From Spartobacteria bacterium (GTDB lineage: Bacteria > Verrucomicrobiota > Verrucomicrobiia > Chthoniobacterales > UBA10450), in NCBI GenBank assembly GCA_003134785.1, contig PLCN01000020.1, forward strand, positions 285,862 to 349,861: DNA of 64,000 bases, in the 5' to 3' direction. Below, in pieces: positions 25,270 through 34,176 of this stretch. Under the pieces are notes generated by a model that worked only from the letters and a program-made list of their open reading frames with translations, was not told where the DNA came from and did no database searches. Positions within the stretch are counted from its first letter, which is position 1. The number at the start of each line of letters is the position of its first letter. Made by a program: the position numbers and the translations under genes.

Positions 25270-25458
25270 ATCGCTTTGGCAGAAATGGCGACGCGGTTGA
25301 ACGACATTGCGCCTAACGAGACCTTGGTTATCGACGGCGATTCCTTTTGGAGCAGCATTCTCTGGCCACCAACCAATCCAGGTTTGGGATTTCGAGAGCG
25401 CTGCCACCACTCTTGCAGCAAGGTGCGAACTGGATTACAAACGTTCCTCCCGGCGCAC

Positions 25459-25530
25459 GGGTTGGTAGCTCAATGGTAGAGCAGCGCCCTTTTAAGGCGT
25501 TGGTTGCGGGTTCGAGTCCCGCCCAACCCA
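25459..25530 (+). tRNA. tRNA-Lys (anticodon TTT)
   Basis: The acceptor GGGTTGG at 25459-25465 pairs with CCAACCC at 25523-25529. The D arm is GCTC/GAGC. The anticodon stem GCGCC/GGCGT holds the loop CTTTTAA, giving anticodon TTT. The T arm is GCGGG-TTCGAGT-CCCGC and the discriminator is A. CCA is not encoded. The 190 bases before it, after cdd, hold no gene I can support, only one GCCTAACGAG word at 25311. Confidence 0.97.
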
Positions 25531-25594
25531 TTCTCTGGAAAAGCCGCATCGGTGATGAAATTCACGCTCAAACGAAGCTGACGATCACAACACA

Positions 25595-26869
25595 ATGAAA
25601 CTGCAAACTCCTCTCTTTATAATATCCGCGTGTTCATTTTTTTTCGCTGCCATACGCGTGCTCGACGCCGCCGATTCCGCCCTGGCCGCGAGCGCCACGA
25701 ACGACGTTGGGATCGATCTCTATCACCGGCTCGCAACCGGCGATGGCAATCTCTGCCTGTCCCCTTATTCGATCGAGAATGCGCTGGCGATGACGTTCGC
25801 AGGCGCGGACGGAAAGACCCGCGAGGAGATGGCGCGCGTGCTCCATTTCTCCACGAACGACGAAGCGCTGCATGGTTCGTTCGGCGCGCTTCAGCATCAA
25901 CTGGAGGAAATGTCGGCGCAGAGCGCAAAACGCCTCGCCGAATCAAAGAAGAGCGGCGGTCCACAGCAGCCAATCATCATTACGATCGCGAACCGGCTCT
26001 TCGCGCAAAAGGGTTACGACTTTCGGGCAACTTTCCTCGCGCTGGTCAAGGAACGCTACGGGGCTCCGCTCGAGCCCTTGGATTTCCGAAAGGATGCGGC
26101 CGGCGCAACGCAACGAATAAATTCCTGGGTCGAGGACCAGACTCGAAATCGCATTCGCGCTCTCATCCCGCCCGGCGCGCTCGATGCCACCACGCGCCTC
26201 GCGCTCGTGAATGCGATCTACCTCAAGGCGCCCTGGGCCAAGCCCTTCGTAAAGGGCTCGACCACGCCGCGGCTGTTCCATGTTCGCGGAGGCGAGGCCG
26301 CGGATGTGCCGACCATGAACGGCTGGAGCTACTGCGGATATGCGAAACGCGACGGCTTCACTGCGGTGAGCATTCCCTACGACGATCGAGAGCTTCAACT
26401 CCTCATTCTGCTTCCGGATGATGCGAAGGGGCTTCCCGCCCTCGAACCGAAAATCACCGCGACGATGCTGGCCGGTTGCGCGAAACTCGAGACGCAGGAT
26501 GTGATTCTCCACCTGCCGAAATTCAAATTCGAACCGCCCACCTTGAACCTCGGCGCAACCTTGCAAGGACTCGGGATGCAAACCGCGTTCGATCATCCGC
26601 GCGGCAGCGCTAACTTCGACCGGCTCGCTCCGCGTAAACCGGACGATTATCTGTATATCTCCGCCGTCTTTCACAAAACGTTCATCGCCGTGGACGAAGA
26701 AGGCACCGAAGCCGCCGCCGCGACCGCGGTAGCGATGGCGGTGGGAGCAGTCGCGGGCCAAAAGCCGGAGCCGATCGAAGTGAAGATCGATCGCCCTTTC
26801 TTTTACGCGATCCAACATGTGCCTAGCGGCGCCTGCTTATTCATGGGCCGAGTGACTGATCCTCGTTAG
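25595..26869 (+). CDS. Secreted serpin-family serine protease inhibitor
   Basis: This 424-residue protein opens with a hydrophobic signal-like segment (PLFIISACSFFFAAIRVL). Serpin landmarks are GNLCLSPYSIENALAMTFAGADGKT, NRLFAQKGYDF, LVNAIYLKAPWAKPF, MNGWSYCGYAK and LQLLILLPDD. The hinge EEGTEAAAATAVAMAV, near residues 370-386, is the small-residue pattern of inhibitory serpins, and RPFFYAIQHVPSGACLFMGRV follows. Bacterial serpins guard against host, predator or own proteases. The stop codon is inside a GCCTAACGAG word at 26864. It appears as a single-gene unit after tRNA-Lys. Confidence 0.93.
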   Translation: MKLQTPLFIISACSFFFAAIRVLDAADSALAASATNDVGIDLYHRLATGDGNLCLSPYSIENALAMTFAGADGKTREEMARVLHFSTNDEALHGSFGALQHQLEEMSAQSAKRLAESKKSGGPQQPIIITIANRLFAQKGYDFRATFLALVKERYGAPLEPLDFRKDAAGATQRINSWVEDQTRNRIRALIPPGALDATTRLALVNAIYLKAPWAKPFVKGSTTPRLFHVRGGEAADVPTMNGWSYCGYAKRDGFTAVSIPYDDRELQLLILLPDDAKGLPALEPKITATMLAGCAKLETQDVILHLPKFKFEPPTLNLGATLQGLGMQTAFDHPRGSANFDRLAPRKPDDYLYISAVFHKTFIAVDEEGTEAAAATAVAMAVGAVAGQKPEPIEVKIDRPFFYAIQHVPSGACLFMGRVTDPR

Positions 26870-26890
26870 GCGCGAGATCCGAAACACAAA

Positions 26891-27304
26891 ATGAAAATGG
26901 CCGGTTACTCAGGAACGCCGCTGGCGCAAAAGCTTGGAATCAAAGCGGACCAAAAAGTAGTGACGATCGGCGCTCCAACGCGTTACGCGAAATTGCTCTC
27001 GCCCTTGCCCGATCGAGTTTCGTTCACCAAGAAAATCGAAACGGGCGCCGCCTTCATCCACCTTTTCGTTTCTGAGCGAAAAACGCTGACGGGAGAATTG
27101 AAGCGCCTTCGGAAACTAATCGCGGACACTGGGATCCTTTGGGTTTCGTGGCCGAAGAAGTCTTCGAGCGTCGCGACTGATGTGACGGAAGATGTTATTC
27201 GCGAGGTCTGTCTGCCGCTCGGGTTCGTGGATGTGAAGGTGTGCGCGGTTGACGACACCTGGTCGGGATTGAAGCTGATGATCCGGCGCGAAAATCGGCG
27301 TTAA
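26891..27304 (+). CDS. DUF3052 family protein
   Basis: This 137-residue protein starts MKMAGYSGTPLAQKLGIK and contains FIHLFVSERKTLTGELKRLRKLIADTGILWVSWPKKSS and VREVCLPLGFVDVKVCAVDDTWSGLKLMIRR-like segments. These define the DUF3052 family of small soluble proteins. An ATG at 26897 is an equally likely start. Function is unknown. Its stop is next to a short palindrome shared with the convergent cyclase gene. Confidence 0.85.
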   Translation: MKMAGYSGTPLAQKLGIKADQKVVTIGAPTRYAKLLSPLPDRVSFTKKIETGAAFIHLFVSERKTLTGELKRLRKLIADTGILWVSWPKKSSSVATDVTEDVIREVCLPLGFVDVKVCAVDDTWSGLKLMIRRENRR

Positions 27305-27319
27305 CTCGCCTAACGAGTT
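27303..27319. terminator. Short palindrome between convergent stops, possible bidirectional termination site
   Basis: AACTCG at 27303-27308 and CGAGTT at 27314-27319 flank CCTAA, which gives a 6-base-pair hairpin whose loop and right side form a GCCTAACGAG word. It overlaps the stop of the DUF3052 gene and that of the convergent cyclase. No clear T-run follows, so the terminator call is weak. Confidence 0.35.
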
Positions 27320-28883
27320 GACGCGGCGGCCGGTTGCAGCTCCGCGATCGCATAGAGCTTCATCGGCTTTTCAACCCCGCGCACATTCTGCAGAGGCAAA
27401 TCTTCCAACGCAATTTTCTCGAGCCGGTGCTTTGCGGTCGCTTCGGTCAGAAGCAAAGTGCGATGGACGACCTTGGTCAGGCCTTCGATTCGCGAGGCGA
27501 TGTTGACCGCGCTGCCGATCGCGGTGAACTCGAGCCGCTCGGGCGAACCAATGCTGCCGACGATCGCCGGACCGGTATGGATGCCGATACCGATCGCGAT
27601 CGGCTCCCGATTCTCGCGCACAAGATGGGCGTTGAGTTCGGCCAGGGCGGCAACCATGTCCCGGCCAGTGGCCAGCGCTTCGTCCGCGTGATTCGCTCCA
27701 TCCGCGCCGATGCCAAAGAGCGCCATGAAGCCGTCGCCGAGGAATTTGTTGATGATCCCGTTGTGGCGTGTCTCCACCACGCTGACCATGACGCGCAAAA
27801 ACTCATTGAGCATTCGAACGGTTTGGCCCGGCGGCAGATTCGCGGTCCGCTGTGTGAACGAGCGGATGTCCACGAACATGATCGTGATCAATTGCTCGAC
27901 TCCGCTGAGACCGGGATCGCGCGCCAGAATTTGATCGGCAGTTTTCCGGCCGACGTGCAGGCCGAATGTTTGGCGCAAGCGCTCCTTCTCGCGCAGTTCG
28001 TGCAGCATGTGGTTAAACTCCGCGATAAGCAGTCCGAACTCATCCGCGCGCGGCAAGTGGACATTGGTATCGAGCCGGCCTTCCGAGACGCCTTGAGCAG
28101 CCGCGCGCAATTGATCGATGGTTTCGAAACGAGCCGGCTGATCATGACCGCGGTGCAAAGTCCGAAAGCGACTCCGACGGTGCCGACAAAAACGGCGAAC
28201 CACGCCGGATCTGTTCCGGGCGCGGGAGGCGCGAAGCTCAAGAGAAGAAGCGAGCCGATGGGACAGATGCCCGCGGAAATCGCCCAGAGCAATCCGCGCC
28301 CGCGCAACGAGAGCGCGTGTCCTCCGGGCGTGAGATCAGCGCGGGCATCGCGAAAGAGTGCGGGGAAAAGTCCCCAGTGACTCGCCAATTCGACGAGAAA
28401 AATACTGTGCGTAACGGAGATGAAGGCTGAGACGAGAAACGAGATCGGCAGATGCCAGAGCAACCGGTGATCAAGCGGGCCCGATACGACACCGAGTGAG
28501 ATAAGGAAGACGGGAACGCAGAGGAGCCAGGCCGCTCCGGAAATCTCCGCGATCCGCCAGGGAAGGTTGATGATTCGCCGGCGCGCCTGGGCGAGCGCGG
28601 CGGCTTCGGGTTGCACGCCGGAAGCCAGCATGCGCACTACCGGCCCGATCGAGTAGACCTGGCGAAGCCAAAGAAACATCGCGATCGGATAGACGATCGC
28701 GTTGTAGAGCAGGCAGGTTCGGAGAAAACGCGCCTCGAGCGCCGCGGTGCCGAGAAGCGGCTGCACAACGGTGAGGTTATACCAGATGTTGAACGCGCTC
28801 CCGAGCAACTGCGGCACCACGGGCGCGAGCGCGGTCACCAGCAGGGCGCGGCGCGGCGGTGGAATTTTTAGCGCAGCGTCCAC
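27310..28883 (-). pseudogene. Membrane class III adenylate/guanylate cyclase with HAMP domain, frameshifted
   Basis: Two overlapping frames make one protein. The first (from 28883) gives about six membrane helices and ends its family match in MISRLVSKP. The second (ending at 27310) resumes with IDQLRAAAQGVSEGRLD of a HAMP linker, then the catalytic domain IMFVDIRSFTQRTA, KFLGDGFMALFG, GIHTGPAIVGSIGS and LEFTAIGSAVNIASRIE, with both metal aspartates and the Asn/Arg pair. The switch lies near 28115-28125, where reading must move back by one base. No canonical slippery heptamer is seen. It is either a recent one-base deletion or a sequencing error. It would otherwise make cAMP or cGMP at the membrane. 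Confidence 0.8.
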
Positions 28884-29791
28884 GGCCGAAAGTAATCCAA
28901 CAAAATTAACTCGCCGGAGCCGCCCGCGACCGCGCGCCGCACGGCCGGAAAATCGCTCAGCGGGAGAAAAACAAAACCGCTTCGCAGCGGCCGGAAGAAA
29001 TCGTCCTGGTGGCTCGGCAAAATATAACGCGGACGCAACTGTGCGACGGCGTGCGGCACGGCGCGAATCGAATCGCGAGCGGCGACACCAAGGATGGCGA
29101 GATCGACTGCGCGCCCGTTCGTCGAAATTATGTCGTCCGGCCGCCCGCCGGAGTTGATGAAGATGCGCTTTCCGCCGATCTCGATGAGGAAGGCGAGCGG
29201 ATCGCCCGTGACCCAGTCGTCGATTTTTTGTGGCGGCAGGCGCTTCAGCGGACCATTGAATGGAACGCTGCCGAAGAGGCGGTCATGCTGCGCCGGCAGG
29301 ACGTGAATGACGGCGCTCGCGACCGCTTCCGTCTGTCCTCCGCGCACGGAGCGGGTTTGGCGCGCGGGTACGCCGAGAGATTCGGCAATCTTCACGCTCG
29401 TGGAAGAGGCGATCAACTTCGCGCACGTTTCGCGCACGATCTGCGGCGCATCGTATAGATGGTCGATATGTCCATGAGTGACGAGCACGGCGTCGATCTT
29501 CGGATGATCGTGGAGCCACGAAGCGAGCAATTGCGGCTGAGGGACCGGACGAAGTCTTAACGCAAATCGAAACAACTTCTGACGCGAGAAATAAGGATCG
29601 ACCAGCAGCGTGGTATCGCGCGACTCGAACAGATATGCGTTTGTTCCCAGGTAAGTAATCCGGACGCCGCTGCGGGGAGGCGCAGCAATTGCCGAAGGTG
29701 GATCGGCCTTGATCAGGCCGGAATATTTTTCGAGGCCGCCAAGCGCCCGGCTAACGCAAGCGAAGAGGCATAAGAAGATAATCGCCTTCAA
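28868..29791 (-). CDS. Metallo-beta-lactamase-fold hydrolase (UlaG/NAPE-PLD-like), secreted
   Basis: This 307-residue protein has a signal-like start (AIIFLCLFACVSRALG). The fold shows ITYLGTNAYLF, LLVDPYFSR, the metal site THGHIDHLYD at about 105-114, VLPAQHD, FINSGG and LPSHQDDFFRP. UlaG-like members hydrolyse lactone or phosphodiester bonds; the substrate here is unknown. Its last 16 bases overlap the start of the frameshifted cyclase, so the two form an operon. It could process or respond to the cyclase's signal, but that is speculation. Confidence 0.85.
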   Translation of the reverse strand: MKAIIFLCLFACVSRALGGLEKYSGLIKADPPSAIAAPPRSGVRITYLGTNAYLFESRDTTLLVDPYFSRQKLFRFALRLRPVPQPQLLASWLHDHPKIDAVLVTHGHIDHLYDAPQIVRETCAKLIASSTSVKIAESLGVPARQTRSVRGGQTEAVASAVIHVLPAQHDRLFGSVPFNGPLKRLPPQKIDDWVTGDPLAFLIEIGGKRIFINSGGRPDDIISTNGRAVDLAILGVAARDSIRAVPHAVAQLRPRYILPSHQDDFFRPLRSGFVFLPLSDFPAVRRAVAGGSGELILLDYFRPWTLR

Positions 29792-29894
29792 ATCAATCGC
29801 AGATGGTTACTCGCCGACGCCGAATGTGGAATACAATTGTCGGAGCCGGCGCTCGTGATTAGACAACGTTGACGTAAGCGTGAAGAATCAGCAA

Positions 29895-30296
29895 ATGAGC
29901 GCACGCCTTTTCGATCACATCGATCTCCGGGTAAAAGATCGCGAAGCGGCCCAACATTTTTACGCGCAGGTTCTGCCCGCGATCGGCTTTCGCGTCGACA
30001 AGAGCGAGAAGAGATGGGGTTTGTTTGAAGCCGAGGGCGAAAAGGCGGTCGACTTTTTTGGATTCACCGAAGAAGCCGATTTCCAGCCCAACGGAAATCG
30101 TATCGCGTTTTGGGCGGAGAGCCGCAATGCGGTTGATAAAGTGGCGCGAGTGATCCGGCAAGCCGGTGCAAAGAACATCGAGGGACCGGAGCTGTGCCTG
30201 GATTACAGCCCGGGCTATTACGCCGTTTTTTTCGAAGATCCGGACGGCAACAAACTCGAAGTTTGCTGCCGTGAAAGTGCGACGGTGGCGGAGTGA
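29895..30296 (+). CDS. VOC (glyoxalase/bleomycin-resistance) superfamily protein
   Basis: The ATG at 29895 gives 133 residues starting MSARLFDHIDLRV; a GTG at 29880 adds five. The beta-alpha-beta-beta-beta repeat is visible: FDHIDLRVKDREAAQHFYAQVLPAIGF in the first half and SPGYYAVFFEDPDGNKLEVCCRE at the end. It has His at the first metal position and Glu at the last. The substrate is unknown. It is followed 25 bases later by a DUF2127 gene with a strong ribosome binding site. Confidence 0.88.
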   Translation: MSARLFDHIDLRVKDREAAQHFYAQVLPAIGFRVDKSEKRWGLFEAEGEKAVDFFGFTEEADFQPNGNRIAFWAESRNAVDKVARVIRQAGAKNIEGPELCLDYSPGYYAVFFEDPDGNKLEVCCRESATVAE

Positions 30297-30321
30297 CAAC
30301 CGTTGCCAGAAGGAGAAGCAA

Positions 30322-30858
30322 GTGAGTGACCTCAAGTCCGAGCCGGCAATCTTGCGCAGGCCGAATCGCGTTCGCTATCTAAAGATCATCGCGATTTTCA
30401 AAATCGTGAAGGGAGTCCTTCTGCTGGCGATCGGATTTTCCCTGCTGGTGCTGAACAGCCGCACGCGCTGGCTGGATGGAATCTCGGATTGGGCCGACGA
30501 AGAGATCCTCCTCGTCCACGGCAAGATCGTGCTCTATCTGCTGAACAAATTGCAGGCGGTGATCGCCGGCGGCCAACTGCGCGCGCCAGGTCTGCTGGCG
30601 CTTTTTTACTCGGCGGTCCTGTTCACGGAAGGCATCGGCGTTTATTTGCAAAAACGCTGGGCGGAATTTCTGATGGTCTTTGCGACGGCGACGTTGATCC
30701 CCTTCGAAGTGCGGCACGTCTGGCACCACCCGAGCATCGGAGGCTTCGCCATTCTGGCGGCGAATTGCTTCATCGTCTGGTTTCTGTACCGCGTGCTGAA
30801 GCGCGAGAAGCATCACGTGCCCGTGGTGCTCGAGCCGGAAATTGCCGAGATAAGTTAA
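30322..30858 (+). CDS. DUF2127 family membrane protein
   Basis: A longer frame from 30166 overlaps the VOC gene. The GTG at 30322 is preferred because AAGGAG lies at 30310-30315, seven bases upstream. It is 178 residues with four hydrophobic helices: IVKGVLLLAIGFSLLVL, LLALFYSAVLFTEGIGVYL, WAEFLMVFATATLIPFEV and GFAILAANCFIVWFLYRVL. The segment LKIIAIFKIVKGVLLL and the W-E-L-FATA-LIPFEV pattern match DUF2127. Function is unknown. It converges on maf with overlapping stops. Confidence 0.85.
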   Translation: MSDLKSEPAILRRPNRVRYLKIIAIFKIVKGVLLLAIGFSLLVLNSRTRWLDGISDWADEEILLVHGKIVLYLLNKLQAVIAGGQLRAPGLLALFYSAVLFTEGIGVYLQKRWAEFLMVFATATLIPFEVRHVWHHPSIGGFAILAANCFIVWFLYRVLKREKHHVPVVLEPEIAEIS

Positions 30859-31439
30859 CCGCGTCCGCTCTCGATTCCGAAGTCACGGAGAACGCGCGCG
30901 GTCGCCTCCATCGGCAGACCGACGACGTTGCTGTACGATCCGTCGATTCGCTCAATGATTTCGACGCCGTGACCCTGGGCGGCGTAGGCACCGGCTTTAT
31001 CGAGCGGATCGATCTTCGCCAGATATTGCGCGATGGCGCGACGGTCGACCGTGCGAAAACGCACTTCGGAAATTTCCTGATAAGTGTGCGCTCGTCCATC
31101 CGCGAGCTGGCAAATGAAGACCGCGGTCCGCACTTCATGCAACCGGCCGCTCAATCGCTGCAAAAGTTTTTTCGCATGCGCGAGATCCCTGGGCTTGCCG
31201 ATCACTTCGCCGTCGAGCGCGACGAGTGTGTCCGCACCCAGCACTACTGCGTCAGGCGCGCTCCGCGCCACCTCGAGCGCTTTTCGCGTCGCGTTGCAGA
31301 TGGTGGCTTCGCGAATGGTGAACCACGCCTCCGAGATTTCAGCCAGCGCAGGCCGGATGATCTCGAATTCATAACCCGCTTGCTCCAGTAATTGCCGCCG
31401 CCGCGGCGAAGCGGAGGCGAGAATGAATCGCGGGACCAC
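30855..31439 (-). CDS. maf: Maf-like nucleoside triphosphate pyrophosphatase
   Basis: This 194-residue protein starts at GTG 31439. Maf motifs are FILASASPRRRQLLEQAG at the N-terminus, VVLGADTLVALDGEVIGKP, RLSGRLHEVRTAVF, and DKAGAYAAQGHGVEIIERIDGSYSNVVGLPMEAT. These house-cleaning enzymes hydrolyse modified or canonical NTPs and influence division. The GADT and DKAGAYA-QG-G residues for catalysis are intact. The gene upstream on the same strand encodes a DUF4412 protein, probably unrelated. Confidence 0.95.
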   Translation of the reverse strand: MVPRFILASASPRRRQLLEQAGYEFEIIRPALAEISEAWFTIREATICNATRKALEVARSAPDAVVLGADTLVALDGEVIGKPRDLAHAKKLLQRLSGRLHEVRTAVFICQLADGRAHTYQEISEVRFRTVDRRAIAQYLAKIDPLDKAGAYAAQGHGVEIIERIDGSYSNVVGLPMEATARVLRDFGIESGRG

Positions 31440-31448
31440 GCGCGGTCG

Positions 31449-32153
31449 TTACGGGTTCGGTGAAACCGAAGCGGAGGGTTTCTCGGCCATCGGTTCCCGG
31501 AGATGCGGGACCTTCGTTTCCTGGAAATCTTTGGGGATGGAGAATTCCTCTTCGCTCAACAAGTCCTGCTTGATCGAGGTGATGGTGCTGGTGATCTCCT
31601 TCCCGTTCGTCTTCACGCTCGTGCGCAAAGGCAAGCCAGGGAAATCACGGTAATCGAACATTCCCTTGGCAACATCATTCCAGGCGGCGGGAATGATCGA
31701 TTGAAGCTGTTTCAAGATCGCGGCCGAATCCGGATATTTCGATGTAATCCAGTAAGTCGCTTTGAACGAGGGCGTTTCGCGAACGTATTCCTCGGCTTCA
31801 TATCCATTGATCATTTCCTTTCTCCCGGTGGCGGTAAGCTTCGCTGTTTCCTCGGCGGACTTGGTCTTTCCGGCATACTTGCTCGCCATTTCCGCGATCG
31901 CTTTGGACATATCGGCCGAGATACGCAGGAATTTCTTTTCCTGGTTCATCAAGGTGATCACGTCACCGGTTTTGTTCTCAATAATCGTCGCCAGTTGCGG
32001 AGTAACCTCGACGCGGACTTTGTCGCCCTTGAGTTTTATCGTGATCTGTTTGAGCGAGCCGCTTCCCTCGACCTTTTGCACAATGGCGAGATCGCCGCGC
32101 GCTGCGAGCAACAGAACCGCCGTGAAGACCAGGCAAAGCCCGGGGATTTTCAT
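31449..32153 (-). CDS. DUF4412 domain secreted protein
   Basis: This 234-residue protein has a signal peptide (CLVFTAVLLLAARGDLA). Repeating beta-strand segments such as KQITIKLKGDKVRVEV, VITLMNQEKKFLRIS and GYEAEEYVRETPSFKATYWITSKYP follow, typical of DUF4412, a LolA/LppX-like periplasmic fold. It could bind lipids or act as an envelope factor. Its start is 10 bases before a cluster that runs into tRNA-Gly, and maf lies just downstream. Confidence 0.8.
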   Translation of the reverse strand: MKIPGLCLVFTAVLLLAARGDLAIVQKVEGSGSLKQITIKLKGDKVRVEVTPQLATIIENKTGDVITLMNQEKKFLRISADMSKAIAEMASKYAGKTKSAEETAKLTATGRKEMINGYEAEEYVRETPSFKATYWITSKYPDSAAILKQLQSIIPAAWNDVAKGMFDYRDFPGLPLRTSVKTNGKEITSTITSIKQDLLSEEEFSIPKDFQETKVPHLREPMAEKPSASVSPNP

Positions 32154-32263
32154 GGTGCCCTTAGCTAAATCTCGCGCGCGAAAAACGCAAGGCGAAGGAG
32201 AGGCGCAGCCCGCCTAGAAAGAAAACTTGGCAGCCGTTCCGAGCCGCGTCAGCTTAAGCACGC

Positions 32264-32334
32264 GCGGGTGTAGCTCAATGGTAGAGCTGTAGCCTTCCAA
32301 GCTACTGACGAGGGTTCGATTCCCTTCACCCGCT
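32264..32334 (+). tRNA. tRNA-Gly (anticodon TCC)
   Basis: The acceptor GCGGGTG at 32264-32270 pairs with CACCCGC at 32327-32333. The D arm is GCTC/GAGC. The anticodon stem GTAGC/GCTAC holds the loop CTTCCAA, giving anticodon TCC. The T arm is GAGGG-TTCGATT-CCCTT and the discriminator is T. CCA is not encoded. It ends two bases before the stop codon of the convergent PEP-CTERM gene. Confidence 0.97.
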
Positions 32335-32336
32335 GG

Positions 32337-32969
32337 CTATCGCGGCGAGCGCTGCGACCGGCGCCATCTGGAACGAAGCCAGCGCGCGCCGACCAGCGTA
32401 ACGAGCACCGCTCCCGCCAACCAGGTCGACGGTTCGGGAACGGAGGACAAGTTTTCAGCATCGGGAGCGGAATGAGCCGGCGAATTCGAGGTCCCACTGA
32501 TGCCGGCGAACATCGGAACTTCGCTGAAGGCCAGATAGATACGTGGCGCTTTCGAATTTGAAAAACTGTCGAAGCCATTGAACCCACTTCTGGTCGATTC
32601 AGAGGCGAGCAAACGACAACGCGCCAATTCCGCTGTCGCGACATCTTGAGATTCCGTTGCTCCGTTCGCGCCACGCTCCGGAGCGGAAACACTTTGCCAG
32701 GCCATGGTCGCCTTTTCCGAATCCAGCGGGACGGCCCGCGCAGAATAAACCGGCACATGGTTCGGGGAGCGACCCGACAAAGTCGCCTCGGCCGTTGAGA
32801 AAGAGCTGTAGGAAAGGAAAAATGCCCCGCCGAACCCGGCGATGGCGAAACCAAAGATGGCCGGCAAGGGAATTGCCGGAACCAACTCTTCGACCCGTGA
32901 CCGAGCGGAATAATTTCTCCTGCGCCAGCCAGCGTGTCTGGCGACAGGAAGCGTAAAGCCCAGGAACAT
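32337..32969 (-). CDS. Small protein with PEP-CTERM sorting signal
   Basis: Of 210 residues, the C-terminus SVPEPSTWLAGAVLVTLVGARWLRSRWRR is a complete PEP-CTERM signal: the PEP motif, a single transmembrane helix and an arginine-rich tail. Such signals direct proteins to exosortase for surface display or release. An N-terminal hydrophobic stretch (LPAIFGFAIAGFGGAFFLSY) could be a secretory signal. The region between is low in conservation and rich in Ser. I do not recognise another domain. No exosortase gene is in the window. Confidence 0.75.
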   Translation of the reverse strand: MFLGFTLPVARHAGWRRRNYSARSRVEELVPAIPLPAIFGFAIAGFGGAFFLSYSSFSTAEATLSGRSPNHVPVYSARAVPLDSEKATMAWQSVSAPERGANGATESQDVATAELARCRLLASESTRSGFNGFDSFSNSKAPRIYLAFSEVPMFAGISGTSNSPAHSAPDAENLSSVPEPSTWLAGAVLVTLVGARWLRSRWRRSQRSPR

Positions 32970-33096
32970 GCAGCCTTTTTAGGAGCACGAATTGTTCCGC
33001 CAGAAATCGAACCTTCGGCACAGCGTCTGCGCGGTTCCGGACGGTTTTCAGACCGCGGGGAACGTCAGCGAGCGCTCGAACGCAAGCGCGATCACT

Positions 33097-33675
33097 CTAT
33101 TGGTCCGGTGCGATAACGTCCCGATGACGCCAGGCGTAGCGGAGCCCGGAGTAAACCGTGAATGCTACCGCGATCCAGACCAGCAGCGGCCCGCCTTCAT
33201 TCCAGGCTCGAAACCACCAGCGATTTTCGCCCGACGAATAATTGAGTTCACGCGCAGAGAGCAGCACCAGAAAAAAAACGACCGTGATGATCTGCCATGA
33301 GGTCTTGTGTTTTCCCAGACGTTCCGCCGGAAGGATCTGGCCTCTCGCACTCGCCATGAGACGCAGTCCCGTGATCAAAAAATCGCGCGCCACCACCGTA
33401 GTCGCCGCCCAGGCCGGGATCGCACCCAGAGGCACGAGAGAAATGAACGCCGCGGCCATCATGATTTTGTCCACGAGCGGGTCCATCAGCTTCCCGAAAT
33501 TCGTGACCGATCCGTAACGACGCGCGATTTCCCCATCCAAATAATCGGTGATCCCCGCCAGCAAGAAGATGAGCAGAGCGGCCGTGCGCCCGTAGATCCA
33601 GCTGGAGTTAAGTGCCGCGACAAAAAGGACCGTCAAGATCAGCCGGCCGATGGTTAAACGATTTGCCCAATTCAT
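33097..33675 (-). CDS. pgsA: CDP-diacylglycerol--glycerol-3-phosphate 3-phosphatidyltransferase
   Basis: This 192-residue integral membrane enzyme carries the CDP-alcohol phosphotransferase signature in DYLDGEIARRYGSVTNFGKLMDPLVDK: D-xx-DG-xx-AR-then-G-xxx-D-xxx-D, all present. Several transmembrane helices surround it. It makes phosphatidylglycerol phosphate. Its start overlaps the moaE stop, an arrangement of unrelated functions that probably reflects compact packing. Confidence 0.95.
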   Translation of the reverse strand: MNWANRLTIGRLILTVLFVAALNSSWIYGRTAALLIFLLAGITDYLDGEIARRYGSVTNFGKLMDPLVDKIMMAAAFISLVPLGAIPAWAATTVVARDFLITGLRLMASARGQILPAERLGKHKTSWQIITVVFFLVLLSARELNYSSGENRWWFRAWNEGGPLLVWIAVAFTVYSGLRYAWRHRDVIAPDQ

Positions 33676-34112
33676 GCGCGTACCGGCGAAGAGTCGGTGT
33701 TGGCCGTTGCCGAAACATTTCGTTCCTTGAAAACGGGATGCTTCCAGATCGGAACGGTTCTCTTGAGTTCATCCATGATCCATTGGTTCGCGTTGAATGC
33801 GGCTACCCGGCGAACGCTTTCCACCCGGACAACAACCGACGCTTCCGCCGCCCGTACAAACCCGGTCCGGTGCCGAATGACCACTTTCGTTAGGCCAAAT
33901 TTGCCGGCGGCGGCATCCGCGATCTCGCGCATCTGATGTTCCGCCATGACTGGATGCGCCTCGTATTCGATGCCGGTGATTTCCCGGCCGTCTTCCAGTG
34001 CGCGCACGACTCCCCAAAAATCCACGACCGCTCCGGCTTCGGGATCATTCTCGCGCACCGGCAAATCGAGCGGTTTTTGGGTGAGCGAAACTTCGCAAAC
34101 GGAAATTGCCAT
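33672..34112 (-). CDS. moaE: Molybdopterin synthase catalytic subunit
   Basis: This 146-residue protein has MoaE landmarks: GAVVDFWGVVRALEDGREITGIEYEAH, then RHRTGFVRAAEASVVVRV and the catalytic-lysine segment VPIWKHPVF with the following KE. It assembles molybdopterin from precursor Z with thiocarboxylated MoaD. A GCCTAACGA word at 33888 uses the rare Leu codon CTA in FGLTKVV. No moaD or other moa gene is in the window. The C-terminal 20 residues extend past the usual end. Confidence 0.93.
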   Translation of the reverse strand: MAISVCEVSLTQKPLDLPVRENDPEAGAVVDFWGVVRALEDGREITGIEYEAHPVMAEHQMREIADAAAGKFGLTKVVIRHRTGFVRAAEASVVVRVESVRRVAAFNANQWIMDELKRTVPIWKHPVFKERNVSATANTDSSPVRA

Positions 34113-34176
34113 GCGCTATTAGAACCGGATAGAGTGTGCCACCGCCGATCCCGGCGTGACCAAGGAGATACTCAAA

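Noticed and set aside
25270..25458. A short plus-strand frame with IAPNETLVIDGDSF resembling the HAD gene
   Set aside because: The similarity rests on one 17-base stretch around the shared GCCTAACGAG word. The frame has no domain and runs into tRNA-Lys.
24111..27316. Integron attC sites, because GCCTAAC and GTTAGGC look like attC core boxes
   Set aside because: The words also lie inside many housekeeping genes, are not paired at attC spacing, and no integrase or cassette array is present.
28115..28125. A programmed ribosomal frameshift in the cyclase gene
   Set aside because: There is no X-XXY-YYZ slippery heptamer at the switch, so a deletion or read error is more likely.
27334..28380. A 348-codon plus-strand open frame opposite the cyclase gene
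   Set aside because: It spans the frameshift of the cyclase but has no domain; the cyclase motifs are on the other strand.
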